Positions 1 through 6,062 of a stretch of DNA of 8,691 nucleotides are shown here, one piece after another. Within the stretch, counting starts at the first letter, position 1, and each line of letters starts with the position of its first letter. The stretch covers positions 1 to 8,691 of the forward strand of contig JARGOJ010000320.1 in NCBI GenBank assembly GCA_029210225.1, in the 5' to 3' direction. Below the pieces are notes generated by a model, which did not search any database, was not told the origin of the DNA, and worked only from the letters and a program-made list of their open reading frames with translations. The position numbers were made by a program, and so were the translations under genes. Source of the stretch: Planctomycetota bacterium (GTDB lineage: Bacteria; Planctomycetota; J058; JARGOJ01).

Positions 1-1
1 G

Positions 2-364
2 GCTGGACGCATGCCTGGACATATGAACGTTATCCTCGCCGAGGTTGATATTCCATATGAGAAGCTCAAGGCTATGGAAGAGATCAATCAGGACTTCGAG
101 CAAACAGACGTTGCGCTTGTTCTCGGCGCCAACGACGTGGTCAACCCTGATGGACGGGAGAATCCAGACAGTCCCATCGCTGGAATGCCGATTCTCGACG
201 TCGATAAGGCTCGCACCGTCGTTGTTATCAAGCGCTCATTGAGCCCTGGTTTTGCCGGTATTCCCAATCCGCTCTTCGCGGCGGACAACTGCCTCATGTA
301 TTTCTCTGATGGTAAGAAAGCGGCTCTTGAACTCGTTGCGGCGACGAAAGAGATCGCGAGCTAA
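2..364 (+). CDS. pntB: NAD(P) transhydrogenase subunit beta, C-terminal part (5' end outside window)
   Basis: This is the last 120 residues of PntB, the membrane subunit of proton-translocating transhydrogenase, which couples proton flow across the inner membrane to hydride transfer from NADH to NADP+. Only the cytosolic NADP(H)-binding domain III is visible. The reading frame is open from base 2 (A-G-R before M-P-G-H-M-N-V), so the ATG at 11 is internal and not the start. Diagnostic segments are GRMPGHMNVILAEVDIPY, the nucleotide-binding GANDVVNP loop, SPIAGMPIL, and VVIKRSLSPGFAG followed by NPLFAADN. In the family the KR pair contacts the NADP 2'-phosphate. The C-terminus has the usual family length and shows no frameshift. 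The alpha subunit and membrane segments should lie to the left of the window. A strong terminator follows 35 bp after the stop. Confidence 0.96.
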   Translation, partial: AGRMPGHMNVILAEVDIPYEKLKAMEEINQDFEQTDVALVLGANDVVNPDGRENPDSPIAGMPILDVDKARTVVVIKRSLSPGFAGIPNPLFAADNCLMYFSDGKKAALELVAATKEIAS

Positions 365-398
365 TCCTCAGCGATGCTGGGAAAACTTGACGAAGATG

Positions 399-432
399 AA
401 GAGCGGGCCTTCGAGCCTGCTCTTTTCTTTTT
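399..432 (+). terminator. Intrinsic terminator of pntB
   Basis: A 10-bp stem (399-408 pairing with 415-424, containing one G-T pair) closes a six-base loop and is followed by a T-rich tract at 421-432 (TCTTTTCTTTTT). It sits 35 bp after the pntB stop and before the end of the convergent lipoprotein gene. On the opposite strand the hairpin is followed by TTCATCTTCG, a poor U-tract, so it probably acts mainly on rightward transcription. Confidence 0.85.
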
Positions 433-474
433 AAAGACTGAAGTTCTATGAGGTACTCGGCAGGCGAATCGGCT

Positions 475-2241
475 TTAAAGACTTGAACGCTTCCAAGCCC
501 ACCATTGCTCAATTTGCCTGCTGAGGGATTCCCGATCAGCGACCTTCGCATCCGGATCGAAGCCAAAGTCTCGGCCGGCGATTTCTACCAACTGAGTCCG
601 TCCCAGCTCCCGCTCGCGAGCGCGCTCGGACTTGAGAAGGACAAGCATTTGATCACCGAGTTTTGCCAGCTCAGCGCCAGCCTTCTCGTGAAGTAGCTTG
701 TGAGCAGTGACGACCGCCGCTGTTTTTAGTTCAAGGTCTCTCTTTAGGGGACCGCTGATGCCGAAGATTTTTTTTCTAAGAGTCACCGAGGCGAGACCAT
801 TGCTCTCTGCGGGTTTACGACAAGCGCGAAAGATCGAAAGAAGCACCACGCGCTGACTCTTGTTTTTCTCAATTCCCTCCGAAAGTTCTGCAAAGGCGGC
901 GCTGTTGGCAATCTCGCCTAACGCTTGGCCGGCTCCGCTTCTCACCAATATCACATCCTTACGAAGCAACTCTCCCAGACGCTCCACAGAACCTTGATCC
1001 TTCAACGAGCCAAGAGCAAGAACCGCCGCTACGCGCTCCCTAGGAATCGGTGAGGAGAGACGCCCCCTGATAGAAACCAACGCAGATGAGAACTTGAGCG
1101 CTCTCAATGATTCGAGGGCTGCGACCCTCACCTGCCAAGCACTATCAGCAAGAGATGCAAGTAGGGCGTCCTCAGAGCGTCGATCCATGAGGCGGCCAAA
1201 CGCTCGAACGCAGGCCCGCCGTACTCGCCAGTCGGCATCCCGCCTCGCTAGAATCCGAAAAGTCTCCGCTGAAAGAACATCTTGATTCGCGGTCAGCGAC
1301 TCGATAACCGCCGCTCTCACTTCTGCGCGAGGATCAGACAGGGCGTGACGAAGCTGCGCCGTGGCAAAGCGACTCGGTAGATCAGCCAGAGCCTTGGCCG
1401 CAGCGACCGCCAAACGGACATCAACCTCGGGCTCTAACCACTGAGTCATGACCTGCCCAGCTTGGCGCATTTTTAACTTTGCGCTCAGATCGATAAGGCG
1501 AACGCTGGCTTTCACTGTCACTTCGTCCGTCGCGAGTGACTTTAAAACGGCCTCTTCGATCCCATTCCTATGGCGCTGATCTTTGCTCAGCCTAAGTATC
1601 GACGCAGCCGCTACATCTCCGCATTGCTCATCAACTAACGCAGGAATCAACGCCAAGGCGATATCTGGTTCGTCTCTTTGTCCCAAAGCCGCCGCCGCGC
1701 ATTGCCTCATCTCCTCACTGTTTCCCTCTTTCACCTGGTCCTTCAAAATCCTTGAGAGGTCACTCCCGGGAACTGGAGCGAGGATCAAGGCAAAGAGGTG
1801 ACGAACCGGACAGGAGCGAGTTTGCAACTCAGAAAGGAGGGCGAGGATGACACGTCCTCCCCCAGGGGCGAGGGCCGCTTTTTGGAGACGGTCGGCCGCC
1901 GCTTTCACGGTCACCGGGAGACTGGGTAAATTCGCATCATCAAATGGAATAGCAGCGCCTTCAGCGCGGTGAATCACCGCTAAATCATGCTCCAGCTGCC
2001 CTGGTTTGCCCTTTTCGATCAAGGCTTCACGCATGGTTTTGCGGAGCGAAAAGGCAGAGGAGTGAAGGTCGGCTTTTGTCGATTCCCGGGGGACAACCCT
2101 CTCCTCATCGGGTTGCTTGCGTGCATTCCCGCGAGTGATAATGGGGTCATCGATCTTCCGAGAGCGCCGTATGCAGCCGCTAGCAAAGATCAAGATAGAA
2201 AGACTCACAATGAGTGAGAGGTAAGTTGTAGATTTCGTCAT
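475..2241 (-). CDS. HEAT-repeat outer-membrane-type lipoprotein, hypothetical
   Basis: A 588-residue predicted lipoprotein. From the ATG at 2241 the N-terminus is a typical type II signal peptide: MTK, a hydrophobic stretch (residues 7-20), then A-S-G-C with the lipidated Cys at 23. The +2 residue is Ile, so the inner-membrane Asp retention signal is absent and outer-membrane sorting is expected. The frame stays open to an ATG at 2307, but that start would bury the signal peptide behind 22 residues, so 2241 is preferred although neither start has a good Shine-Dalgarno site. A charged linker (24-80) follows. Residues from about 175 to 460 consist of HEAT-like helical pairs, with DPRAEVRAAVIESL, DADWRVRRACVRAFGRL and DSAWQVRVAALESLRAL as the clearest. 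The C-terminus carries GRDFGFDPDA and ends W-W-A-W-K. HEAT solenoids bind proteins; the partner here is unknown. The gene converges on pntB and diverges from the ECF sigma operon. Confidence 0.85.
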   Translation of the reverse strand: MTKSTTYLSLIVSLSILIFASGCIRRSRKIDDPIITRGNARKQPDEERVVPRESTKADLHSSAFSLRKTMREALIEKGKPGQLEHDLAVIHRAEGAAIPFDDANLPSLPVTVKAAADRLQKAALAPGGGRVILALLSELQTRSCPVRHLFALILAPVPGSDLSRILKDQVKEGNSEEMRQCAAAALGQRDEPDIALALIPALVDEQCGDVAAASILRLSKDQRHRNGIEEAVLKSLATDEVTVKASVRLIDLSAKLKMRQAGQVMTQWLEPEVDVRLAVAAAKALADLPSRFATAQLRHALSDPRAEVRAAVIESLTANQDVLSAETFRILARRDADWRVRRACVRAFGRLMDRRSEDALLASLADSAWQVRVAALESLRALKFSSALVSIRGRLSSPIPRERVAAVLALGSLKDQGSVERLGELLRKDVILVRSGAGQALGEIANSAAFAELSEGIEKNKSQRVVLLSIFRACRKPAESNGLASVTLRKKIFGISGPLKRDLELKTAAVVTAHKLLHEKAGAELAKLGDQMLVLLKSERARERELGRTQLVEIAGRDFGFDPDAKVADRESLSRQIEQWWAWKRSSL

Positions 2242-2405
2242 CACCGTGTCGACACCGTACCCGAGAGATTTGAATCGAAGAAAGAAAGTGTATCTATGTA
2301 ACCGCATGAACGCCGAAGAGGTTTATCGAAAATTTTCCAGACACCACTAAACTTGGCTATCTTGTGGCCGTCCTAATTTGAAACAGCGACTTTCTTGGGA
2401 ATTTG
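2242..2405. promoter_or_regulatory. Divergent intergenic region between the HEAT lipoprotein and ECF sigma genes
   Basis: This 164-bp gap must hold the promoters for both directions. Leftward, a weak sigma70-like pair is visible: TTTAGT (complement of 2346-2351), an 18-bp spacer, then GATAAA (complement of 2322-2327). Rightward, TTGGCT at 2353-2358 and TAATTT at 2374-2379 are only 15 bp apart, so that pair is doubtful. A GGGA at 2397-2400 is the likely weak ribosome binding site for the sigma gene. No ECF-type GGAAC -35 box was found, so autoregulation by the encoded sigma factor cannot be read from the sequence. Confidence 0.35.
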
Positions 2406-2996
2406 ATGACAAAGCATGACCCCTTAGCGATTGCCTTTAAGCAAGGAGACGAAAGCGTCTTTGGAGAGCTCATCGAGCTTTACCAAGAACGGCTTTATCG
2501 TCTTGCCTACAGGATCACGACGGATGCGGATGACGCACTTGATGTTGTTCAAGAAGCCTTCATTAAAATCCACAAGAGCATTGCTCACTGGAATCAGACC
2601 GCGTCTTTTTATTCTTGGGCGTACCGCATTACATCCAACCTATCCATCGATGTGGTGCGCCGACGAGGACGTGATCGAAAAGCGCGAGATCGTATTGCCC
2701 AAACCCAGGGTGACATGCTTGGAATCGCTCCTAGTGAGTCGGACCCGCTTCAAGCCGATGAAATGACCATAATGGTCGATAAAGTGAAGTTGGCCATTGA
2801 GCAGCTACCCCCCGGACAACGAAGTATTGTGGCCCTACGCCACTATGAGGGCTTGTCGCTCAATGAGATCGCAGAAATCAGAGATTGTGCTGTAGGCACG
2901 GTCAAATCGACGTTGCACCAAGCCTTTCGCAAGCTTCGAACTCTTCTCAAAAAAGATTTAGAAGCCATGCAATCGCTAGTGTCTGAGATGAAATAA
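2406..2996 (+). CDS. ECF-type RNA polymerase sigma factor (sigma-70 family, group 4)
   Basis: A full-length 196-residue ECF sigma factor, which would direct RNA polymerase to a dedicated set of promoters. Region 2 covers about residues 17-88. It includes the core-binding helix DALDVVQEAFIKIHKSI (43-59) and the -10-recognising region FYSWAYRITSNLSIDVVRRR (68-87). A polar linker (89-120) joins it to region 4 (about 123-178), which has the typical LPPGQRSIVALRHYEGLSLN start and the helix-turn-helix EIAEIRDCAVGTVKSTLHQA that reads the -35 box. Sigma regions 1.1 and 3 are absent, as expected for this group. The ATG at 2406 is chosen over the TTG codon directly before it. The next gene encodes a zinc-type anti-sigma protein, which is the usual partner arrangement. 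The ECF subgroup and regulon cannot be assigned from sequence alone. Confidence 0.95.
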   Translation: MTKHDPLAIAFKQGDESVFGELIELYQERLYRLAYRITTDADDALDVVQEAFIKIHKSIAHWNQTASFYSWAYRITSNLSIDVVRRRGRDRKARDRIAQTQGDMLGIAPSESDPLQADEMTIMVDKVKLAIEQLPPGQRSIVALRHYEGLSLNEIAEIRDCAVGTVKSTLHQAFRKLRTLLKKDLEAMQSLVSEMK

Positions 2997-3049
2997 AGGA
3001 TTGAGCAGGTTCGCTATGCAAAACAGGCTCATTAGAAATCGAGGGAGCT

Positions 3050-4249
3050 ATGACACCTTCGAATCTTGATTCATGCATTGAATCGATTCACGTTCTTCCA
3101 AGCTCCGTCCACAAGGACGGTGAGCTGAGTGAGGAATTCCTTACGCATCGCCTTTCTTGTAAGGAATGCCAGTCACTTCAGTCGGATTTCGATCTTGTTG
3201 GAAAGGCGCTTCTCAAATTAGAAGTCCCTGAGCCCTGTCCGACCCGCTGGAGTAATTTGCCGGCGGATGTTCTCTCGGAGATCGCGTTGCAACAGAGCAC
3301 CGAGGCCTGCCCCGATTTCGAGGCAGACATCGTCTCCGATTCGGGGGAAAAGCTTATTTCTCCTGATTTAGAGAAGCATCTTGCGGATTGCGAGAACTGC
3401 CAAACTCGAATGAATGAGGTCAAAGCTCTGCAAAAGTTGCTCGACCTCGCGCCGATTCCCCGCCCCAGTCCGGAGCGCTGGAATGGTTTGAAAGACTCTG
3501 TGCTTGCGTCCGTTCAAAGCAAGAAGCCGCAGTCTAATCTCCAACCGATAAGATTCCCTAGCTTTCTGATGAAGTGTGCGGCGGCGTTCTTACTCATATT
3601 TACCGGGGCTTTTGTCGCGACGCTATGGCCGAGTGCGGCGGTTAGTCAAAAGCAATTAGCCGAGATCCGTCTCGATGCGAATACCGCTTTGGAACAGCAT
3701 AAATGGGAGGAAGCCGAGCGCTTACTTCAGAAGATTATTAAAGACGGCAGTAGCAGCGAGGAGTCTCACGAGTTAGTCACAGAATCTCACGACGACCTAA
3801 AGGCTCTCTGGCGCTTTATTAAACTTCCCTCGAACGCGAAGTCACGAGAACAAGGCCTCGCTAAGATCATCTATGACTTCCCCGCCTCCCGAGTTACGGC
3901 GAAGGCCATTGCAGAATACACACATCTCAAGTCGCTCAAGAAACGCCCAAGCAAAGCTCAGGGCCCGAGAAAAGGTATTGAGAACTTCGATCCAATGCCT
4001 CAGCCCGATCCTCAGCTTGCTCTAGCGTTCAATAAGATCCCTGCACTAAAAGGGACGAAGGCATTCCAAGCCATTCTTATTCGGTCCAAGGAGCCTTGGC
4101 TCAAAGACGCAGCACGAGTGCAATTGGCGTTGCTAAAGCTTCGCAGCAACGACTTCGACGCAGCCCGATTAGAACTCGAAAAAGTCCAGGGACGCAGCCC
4201 AGCTTCTCGCTTTGCTCAAAGAGAATTGGAGCGACTCAGCGAGAATTGA
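3050..4249 (+). CDS. Membrane anti-sigma factor with tandem zinc-binding (ZAS) modules and helical C-terminal domain
   Basis: A 399-residue protein, probably the anti-sigma factor for the ECF sigma gene 53 bp upstream. Its N-terminus holds two zinc-type anti-sigma modules. Module 1 has Cys9 followed by H33-x3-C37-x2-C40, including the DGELSEEF stretch typical of zf-HC2 domains. Module 2 has Cys87 and H110-x3-C114-x2-C117. Each module is followed by a similar segment (CPTRWSNLPADVLSEIA and SPERWNGLKDSVLASVQ), which indicates an internal duplication. One transmembrane helix (about 172-193) follows the basic PIRF segment, so the zinc modules should be cytoplasmic and residues 194-399 periplasmic. 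The outer part is helical and TPR-like (for example ANTALEQHKWEEAERLLQKI) with a Pro-rich break near 312-321. The ATG at 3050 is preceded by GAGGGAG. Pairing with the upstream sigma factor is inferred from context, and the sensed signal is unknown. Confidence 0.85.
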   Translation: MTPSNLDSCIESIHVLPSSVHKDGELSEEFLTHRLSCKECQSLQSDFDLVGKALLKLEVPEPCPTRWSNLPADVLSEIALQQSTEACPDFEADIVSDSGEKLISPDLEKHLADCENCQTRMNEVKALQKLLDLAPIPRPSPERWNGLKDSVLASVQSKKPQSNLQPIRFPSFLMKCAAAFLLIFTGAFVATLWPSAAVSQKQLAEIRLDANTALEQHKWEEAERLLQKIIKDGSSSEESHELVTESHDDLKALWRFIKLPSNAKSREQGLAKIIYDFPASRVTAKAIAEYTHLKSLKKRPSKAQGPRKGIENFDPMPQPDPQLALAFNKIPALKGTKAFQAILIRSKEPWLKDAARVQLALLKLRSNDFDAARLELEKVQGRSPASRFAQRELERLSEN

Positions 4250-4270
4250 ACACCCATTCAATCTTTCATG

Positions 4271-4303
4271 AAGTGAGCGCTCTTTGAAGCGCTCACTTTT
4301 CGT
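4271..4303 (+). terminator. Intrinsic terminator of the sigma/anti-sigma operon
   Basis: A perfect 10-bp stem, AAGTGAGCGC (4271-4280) pairing with GCGCTCACTT (4289-4298), encloses an eight-base loop and runs into TTTTCGTT. It lies 21 bp after the anti-sigma stop codon and separates that operon from the small membrane-protein genes downstream. A second T-run (4312-4317) lies shortly after it, without a hairpin of its own. Confidence 0.9.
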
Positions 4304-4339
4304 TCAGGCCCTTTTTTGAGTGCCTGCCACAGTTCCTCA

Positions 4340-4369
4340 TTGCTTACTAAGACACCATTTTCGTATTTT
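4340..4369 (+). promoter_or_regulatory. Possible weak sigma70-like promoter of the small membrane-protein cluster
   Basis: TTGCTT at 4340-4345 and TATTTT at 4364-4369 are separated by 18 bp and would start transcription about 25 bp upstream of the 4402 ATG. Only 3/6 and 4/6 positions match consensus. The main argument is the context: a strong terminator lies just upstream, so the first small gene needs its own promoter somewhere in 4304-4395. Confidence 0.25.
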
Positions 4370-4401
4370 GGAGACTTCATAATTCACCGCTTGGGGGACC
4401 A

Positions 4402-4734
4402 ATGAGTCGGAAGAAGAACAAGAAGCCAAAGACAGCCCTCGATTCCACGGGACAAGAGACACCAAGCCAGGAAGACCAAAGCTCAGATGAATGCTCAATA
4501 AATTCGGATAGTTTAGAAAACAAACCCCACTTCCTAACAAGGTTGTTATGGCCAATCCAAAACTACCCCAAATCCGTCATACTTCTTTCGCTTCCAATCG
4601 TTGTAATCCCAAATTATTGGAGTCCGATCGAAGATTTTAGATTGATGATAAAAATCAATGCTGGAATCGTCGCCGCAATTATCATTTTAGTAATCGCGGT
4701 CCATGACATTCAGCCGTCAGGAGATGACTATTAA
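4402..4734 (+). CDS. Small two-helix membrane protein, hypothetical (cluster member 1)
   Basis: A 110-residue protein that I do not recognise. It begins with a strongly basic stretch (MSRKKNKKPK), continues through a polar, acidic, probably disordered segment (11-42), and then has two hydrophobic helices at about 57-71 and 85-101. A short hairpin, IPNYWSPIEDF (69-79), joins them, and the tail is acidic (SGDDY). The basic N-terminus and short loop suggest an N-in/C-in helical hairpin in the inner membrane. The start is well supported: GGGGGA at 4393-4398 lies three bases before the ATG. Base composition appears more AT-rich than in the flanking genes. It follows a terminator and heads a run of three similar small genes. 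The hairpin motif resembles that of the second member (IPGFINP) and, more loosely, the third (INYFGSED). Confidence 0.7.
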   Translation: MSRKKNKKPKTALDSTGQETPSQEDQSSDECSINSDSLENKPHFLTRLLWPIQNYPKSVILLSLPIVVIPNYWSPIEDFRLMIKINAGIVAAIIILVIAVHDIQPSGDDY

Positions 4735-4818
4735 AGTAGATTGAGAGAATCACTCTACATTTCTCGATAGCACTCTTCCTCATTCACACTTTCCAACCGC
4801 CAAATGAAAATAGAGTAA

Positions 4819-5163
4819 ATGGGTCGCGAGAAGCAACGGCGAAAGAAAGAGAAGAAGCGGCAAGAAAAGCAAGCGCGAGTCAAAGCTCGGCAGAATCGCC
4901 GTATCCAGGCTTGGAAGAGACGAGTGGACGCCGAGCGAGAGGTACGGCAGCAGATCGAACGATTGAAGCCCTGGTATCTCCGTCCTGCTGTAACAATCCC
5001 AGCCATCTCCGCAGCGCTTATCATTCCGGGATTCATCAACCCTGATGCCGCCCTTTATTCTCTCCATTTTATAATGATCACCATCGCCATCGCATCGGTC
5101 CTCTATACCCTTTGGGCTCTCGGATTGTTTGACTTCGGCGAAAACCAAGATGAACGGCACTGA
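4819..5163 (+). CDS. Small two-helix membrane protein with long basic N-terminal helix, hypothetical (cluster member 2)
   Basis: A 114-residue protein of unknown function. Residues 1-50 are extremely rich in Arg, Lys, Glu and Gln (for example REKQRRKKEKKRQEKQ), which predicts a long charged helix or coiled coil on the cytoplasmic side, possibly able to bind nucleic acid. Two hydrophobic helices follow (about 56-72 and 79-103), joined by IPGFINPDAAL. The C-terminus is acidic and polar (FGENQDERH). The frame upstream is closed by a TAA immediately before the ATG, so 4819 is the first usable start; the ribosome binding site is weak (TAGAG at 4811-4815). The gene ends one base before, or slightly overlaps, the third small gene, which suggests translational coupling. 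The opposite-strand frames here are non-coding mirrors of the Lys/Arg/Glu-rich codons. Confidence 0.7.
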   Translation: MGREKQRRKKEKKRQEKQARVKARQNRRIQAWKRRVDAEREVRQQIERLKPWYLRPAVTIPAISAALIIPGFINPDAALYSLHFIMITIAIASVLYTLWALGLFDFGENQDERH

Positions 5164-5164
5164 A

Positions 5165-5458
5165 ATGAATCGAAACCGAAGGGACTTCAAAGATGAATCT
5201 AATCAAGGCTCTGAAGAACCCAAGGTCGACAATTGGCCATTTATCATTGTCATTATTTTGATGATTATAGGGGCGCTCGCCGCGATCAACTACTTTGGCT
5301 CAGAGGATCTAAAAACTCCATTGACGATCGGAGGAGTCGTTCTTGCTATTGCCCTCACGGTCATCCTTTCGTCAAACAGTGGACCTCGCGGCGATAATGA
5401 GCAGAGCCCATTCATTGACATTGTCGCCAAACTCTTCAACCTCGGCTCGGACAAATGA
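5165..5458 (+). CDS. Small two-helix membrane protein, hypothetical (cluster member 3)
   Basis: A protein of about 97 residues with no recognised family. It has a charged N-terminus (MNRNRRDFKDESN), an acidic stretch (EEPKVD), and two hydrophobic helices at about 24-42 and 51-69 joined by NYFGSEDLKTP. A Gly/Pro/Asp-containing tail ends in a possible amphipathic helix (FIDIVAKLFNL). The ATG at 5165 is chosen because it sits one base after the stop of the preceding gene and gives a basic N-terminus like the other two members. An ATG at 5150 (102 residues, 14-base overlap) or TTG at 5129 is also possible, and none has a clear Shine-Dalgarno sequence. Close spacing to its neighbour implies co-transcription. 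The loop resembles that of the first cluster member (NYWSPIED versus NYFGSED), which suggests common ancestry. Confidence 0.65.
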   Translation: MNRNRRDFKDESNQGSEEPKVDNWPFIIVIILMIIGALAAINYFGSEDLKTPLTIGGVVLAIALTVILSSNSGPRGDNEQSPFIDIVAKLFNLGSDK

Positions 5459-5623
5459 GCTTCTCAACAACTGGTAAAGATCACCAAGAAAATTGAGTTC
5501 TGACAGCGTTGCCTTCAATCTTGATCATTCATAAAAACAGTGCGAAGCCCATGTCCAAATTGAAGAACACCCCGAACAGCGCTGGTCGAATTGCTTACTA
5601 ATGTCTTCACTTATTGTGATGAT
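5459..5623. other. Convergent gap between the small-gene cluster and msrB
   Basis: This 165-bp gap separates two genes that converge. I see no ORF worth calling, no tRNA and no strong intrinsic terminator for either strand. A possible long-range pairing of CTCAA (5463-5467) with TTGAG (5493-5497) is too weak and has no T-run, so termination here may depend on Rho. Confidence 0.4.
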
Positions 5624-6022
5624 TTACTCGGCGTCTGGCTTTAATTTGAGAGACACTGAATTAATGCAGTAGCGGATGCCTGTGGGCGGAGGACCGTCGG
5701 GGAAAACGTGGCCCATGTGGGCGTCGCAACGCGAACAGAGAATCTCGACCCGGCGCATTCCTAAAGTGGTATCAGACTTTTCAATTAAGTGTGCGCCTTC
5801 TAAGGGTTCGAAGAAGCTAGGCCAACCGCAGCCAGAGTCGAACTTGGCATCGGAGCGGAACAGTTCGAGTTCGCAGCAGACACAGACATAGGTGCCGACT
5901 GTTTTGCTATCCCAATAGCGACCGGTGAACGCTCTCTCAGTGCCCGCTTCGCGGGCCACGCGAAACTCTTCTGGAGACAATTGTTCTTTCCACTCTTCAG
6001 CGCTCTTTTTGATTTTGTCCAC
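5624..6022 (-). CDS. msrB: Peptide-methionine (R)-S-oxide reductase MsrB
   Basis: A complete 132-residue MsrB, which reduces the R epimer of methionine sulfoxide in oxidised proteins using thioredoxin as electron donor. All key positions are present: structural zinc pairs C47-x2-C50 and C96-x2-C99, the substrate-pocket segment CGWPSFFEP, AHMGHVFPDGPPPTGIRYCINS with catalytic Cys119, and a resolving Cys65 in KFDSGCGWPSF. It lacks a signal peptide, so it should be cytoplasmic, and its length is normal for a stand-alone MsrB with no MsrA fusion. The start is a GTG at 6022, about ten bases after an AAGGGA ribosome-binding sequence. It lies 40 bp after the end of the large solenoid gene on the same strand with no terminator between them, so the two may be co-transcribed, although a separate promoter inside the upstream gene cannot be excluded. 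Confidence 0.97.
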   Translation of the reverse strand: MDKIKKSAEEWKEQLSPEEFRVAREAGTERAFTGRYWDSKTVGTYVCVCCELELFRSDAKFDSGCGWPSFFEPLEGAHLIEKSDTTLGMRRVEILCSRCDAHMGHVFPDGPPPTGIRYCINSVSLKLKPDAE

Positions 6023-6062
6023 GCTTGGGCGTCCCTTCTCAGAATCTTCGCCGCGCCAGATT

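Noticed and set aside
294..566. 90-residue leftward ORF between pntB and the lipoprotein gene
   Set aside because: It overlaps the end of pntB, the terminator hairpin and the 3' end of the lipoprotein gene, and its composition looks non-coding.
1583..1801. Rightward ORFs inside the HEAT lipoprotein gene (also at 1094-1285 and 1987-2217)
   Set aside because: All are antisense shadows of a well-supported repeat protein and resemble nothing coherent.
2242..2307. Longer start of the HEAT lipoprotein at 2307
   Set aside because: It would place 22 residues ahead of a clean type II signal peptide, and no better ribosome binding site is present, so the ATG at 2241 is preferred.
4780..5190. 136-residue leftward ORF with Leu/Ser/Phe-rich hydrophobic sequence
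   Set aside because: It is the mirror of the Lys/Arg/Glu-rich codons of the rightward 4819 gene, whose two-helix architecture matches its neighbours. The leftward frame has no plausible ribosome binding site or domain.
4402..5458. Small two-helix proteins as a phage holin cassette or an anti-phage system
   Set aside because: Size and helix number fit holins loosely, but there is no endolysin, spanin, integrase, nuclease, reverse transcriptase or other partner nearby, so the label would be speculation.
5463..5497. Possible terminator hairpin after the third small gene
   Set aside because: The five-base stem has a loop of about 25 bases and no T-run, which is too weak to call.
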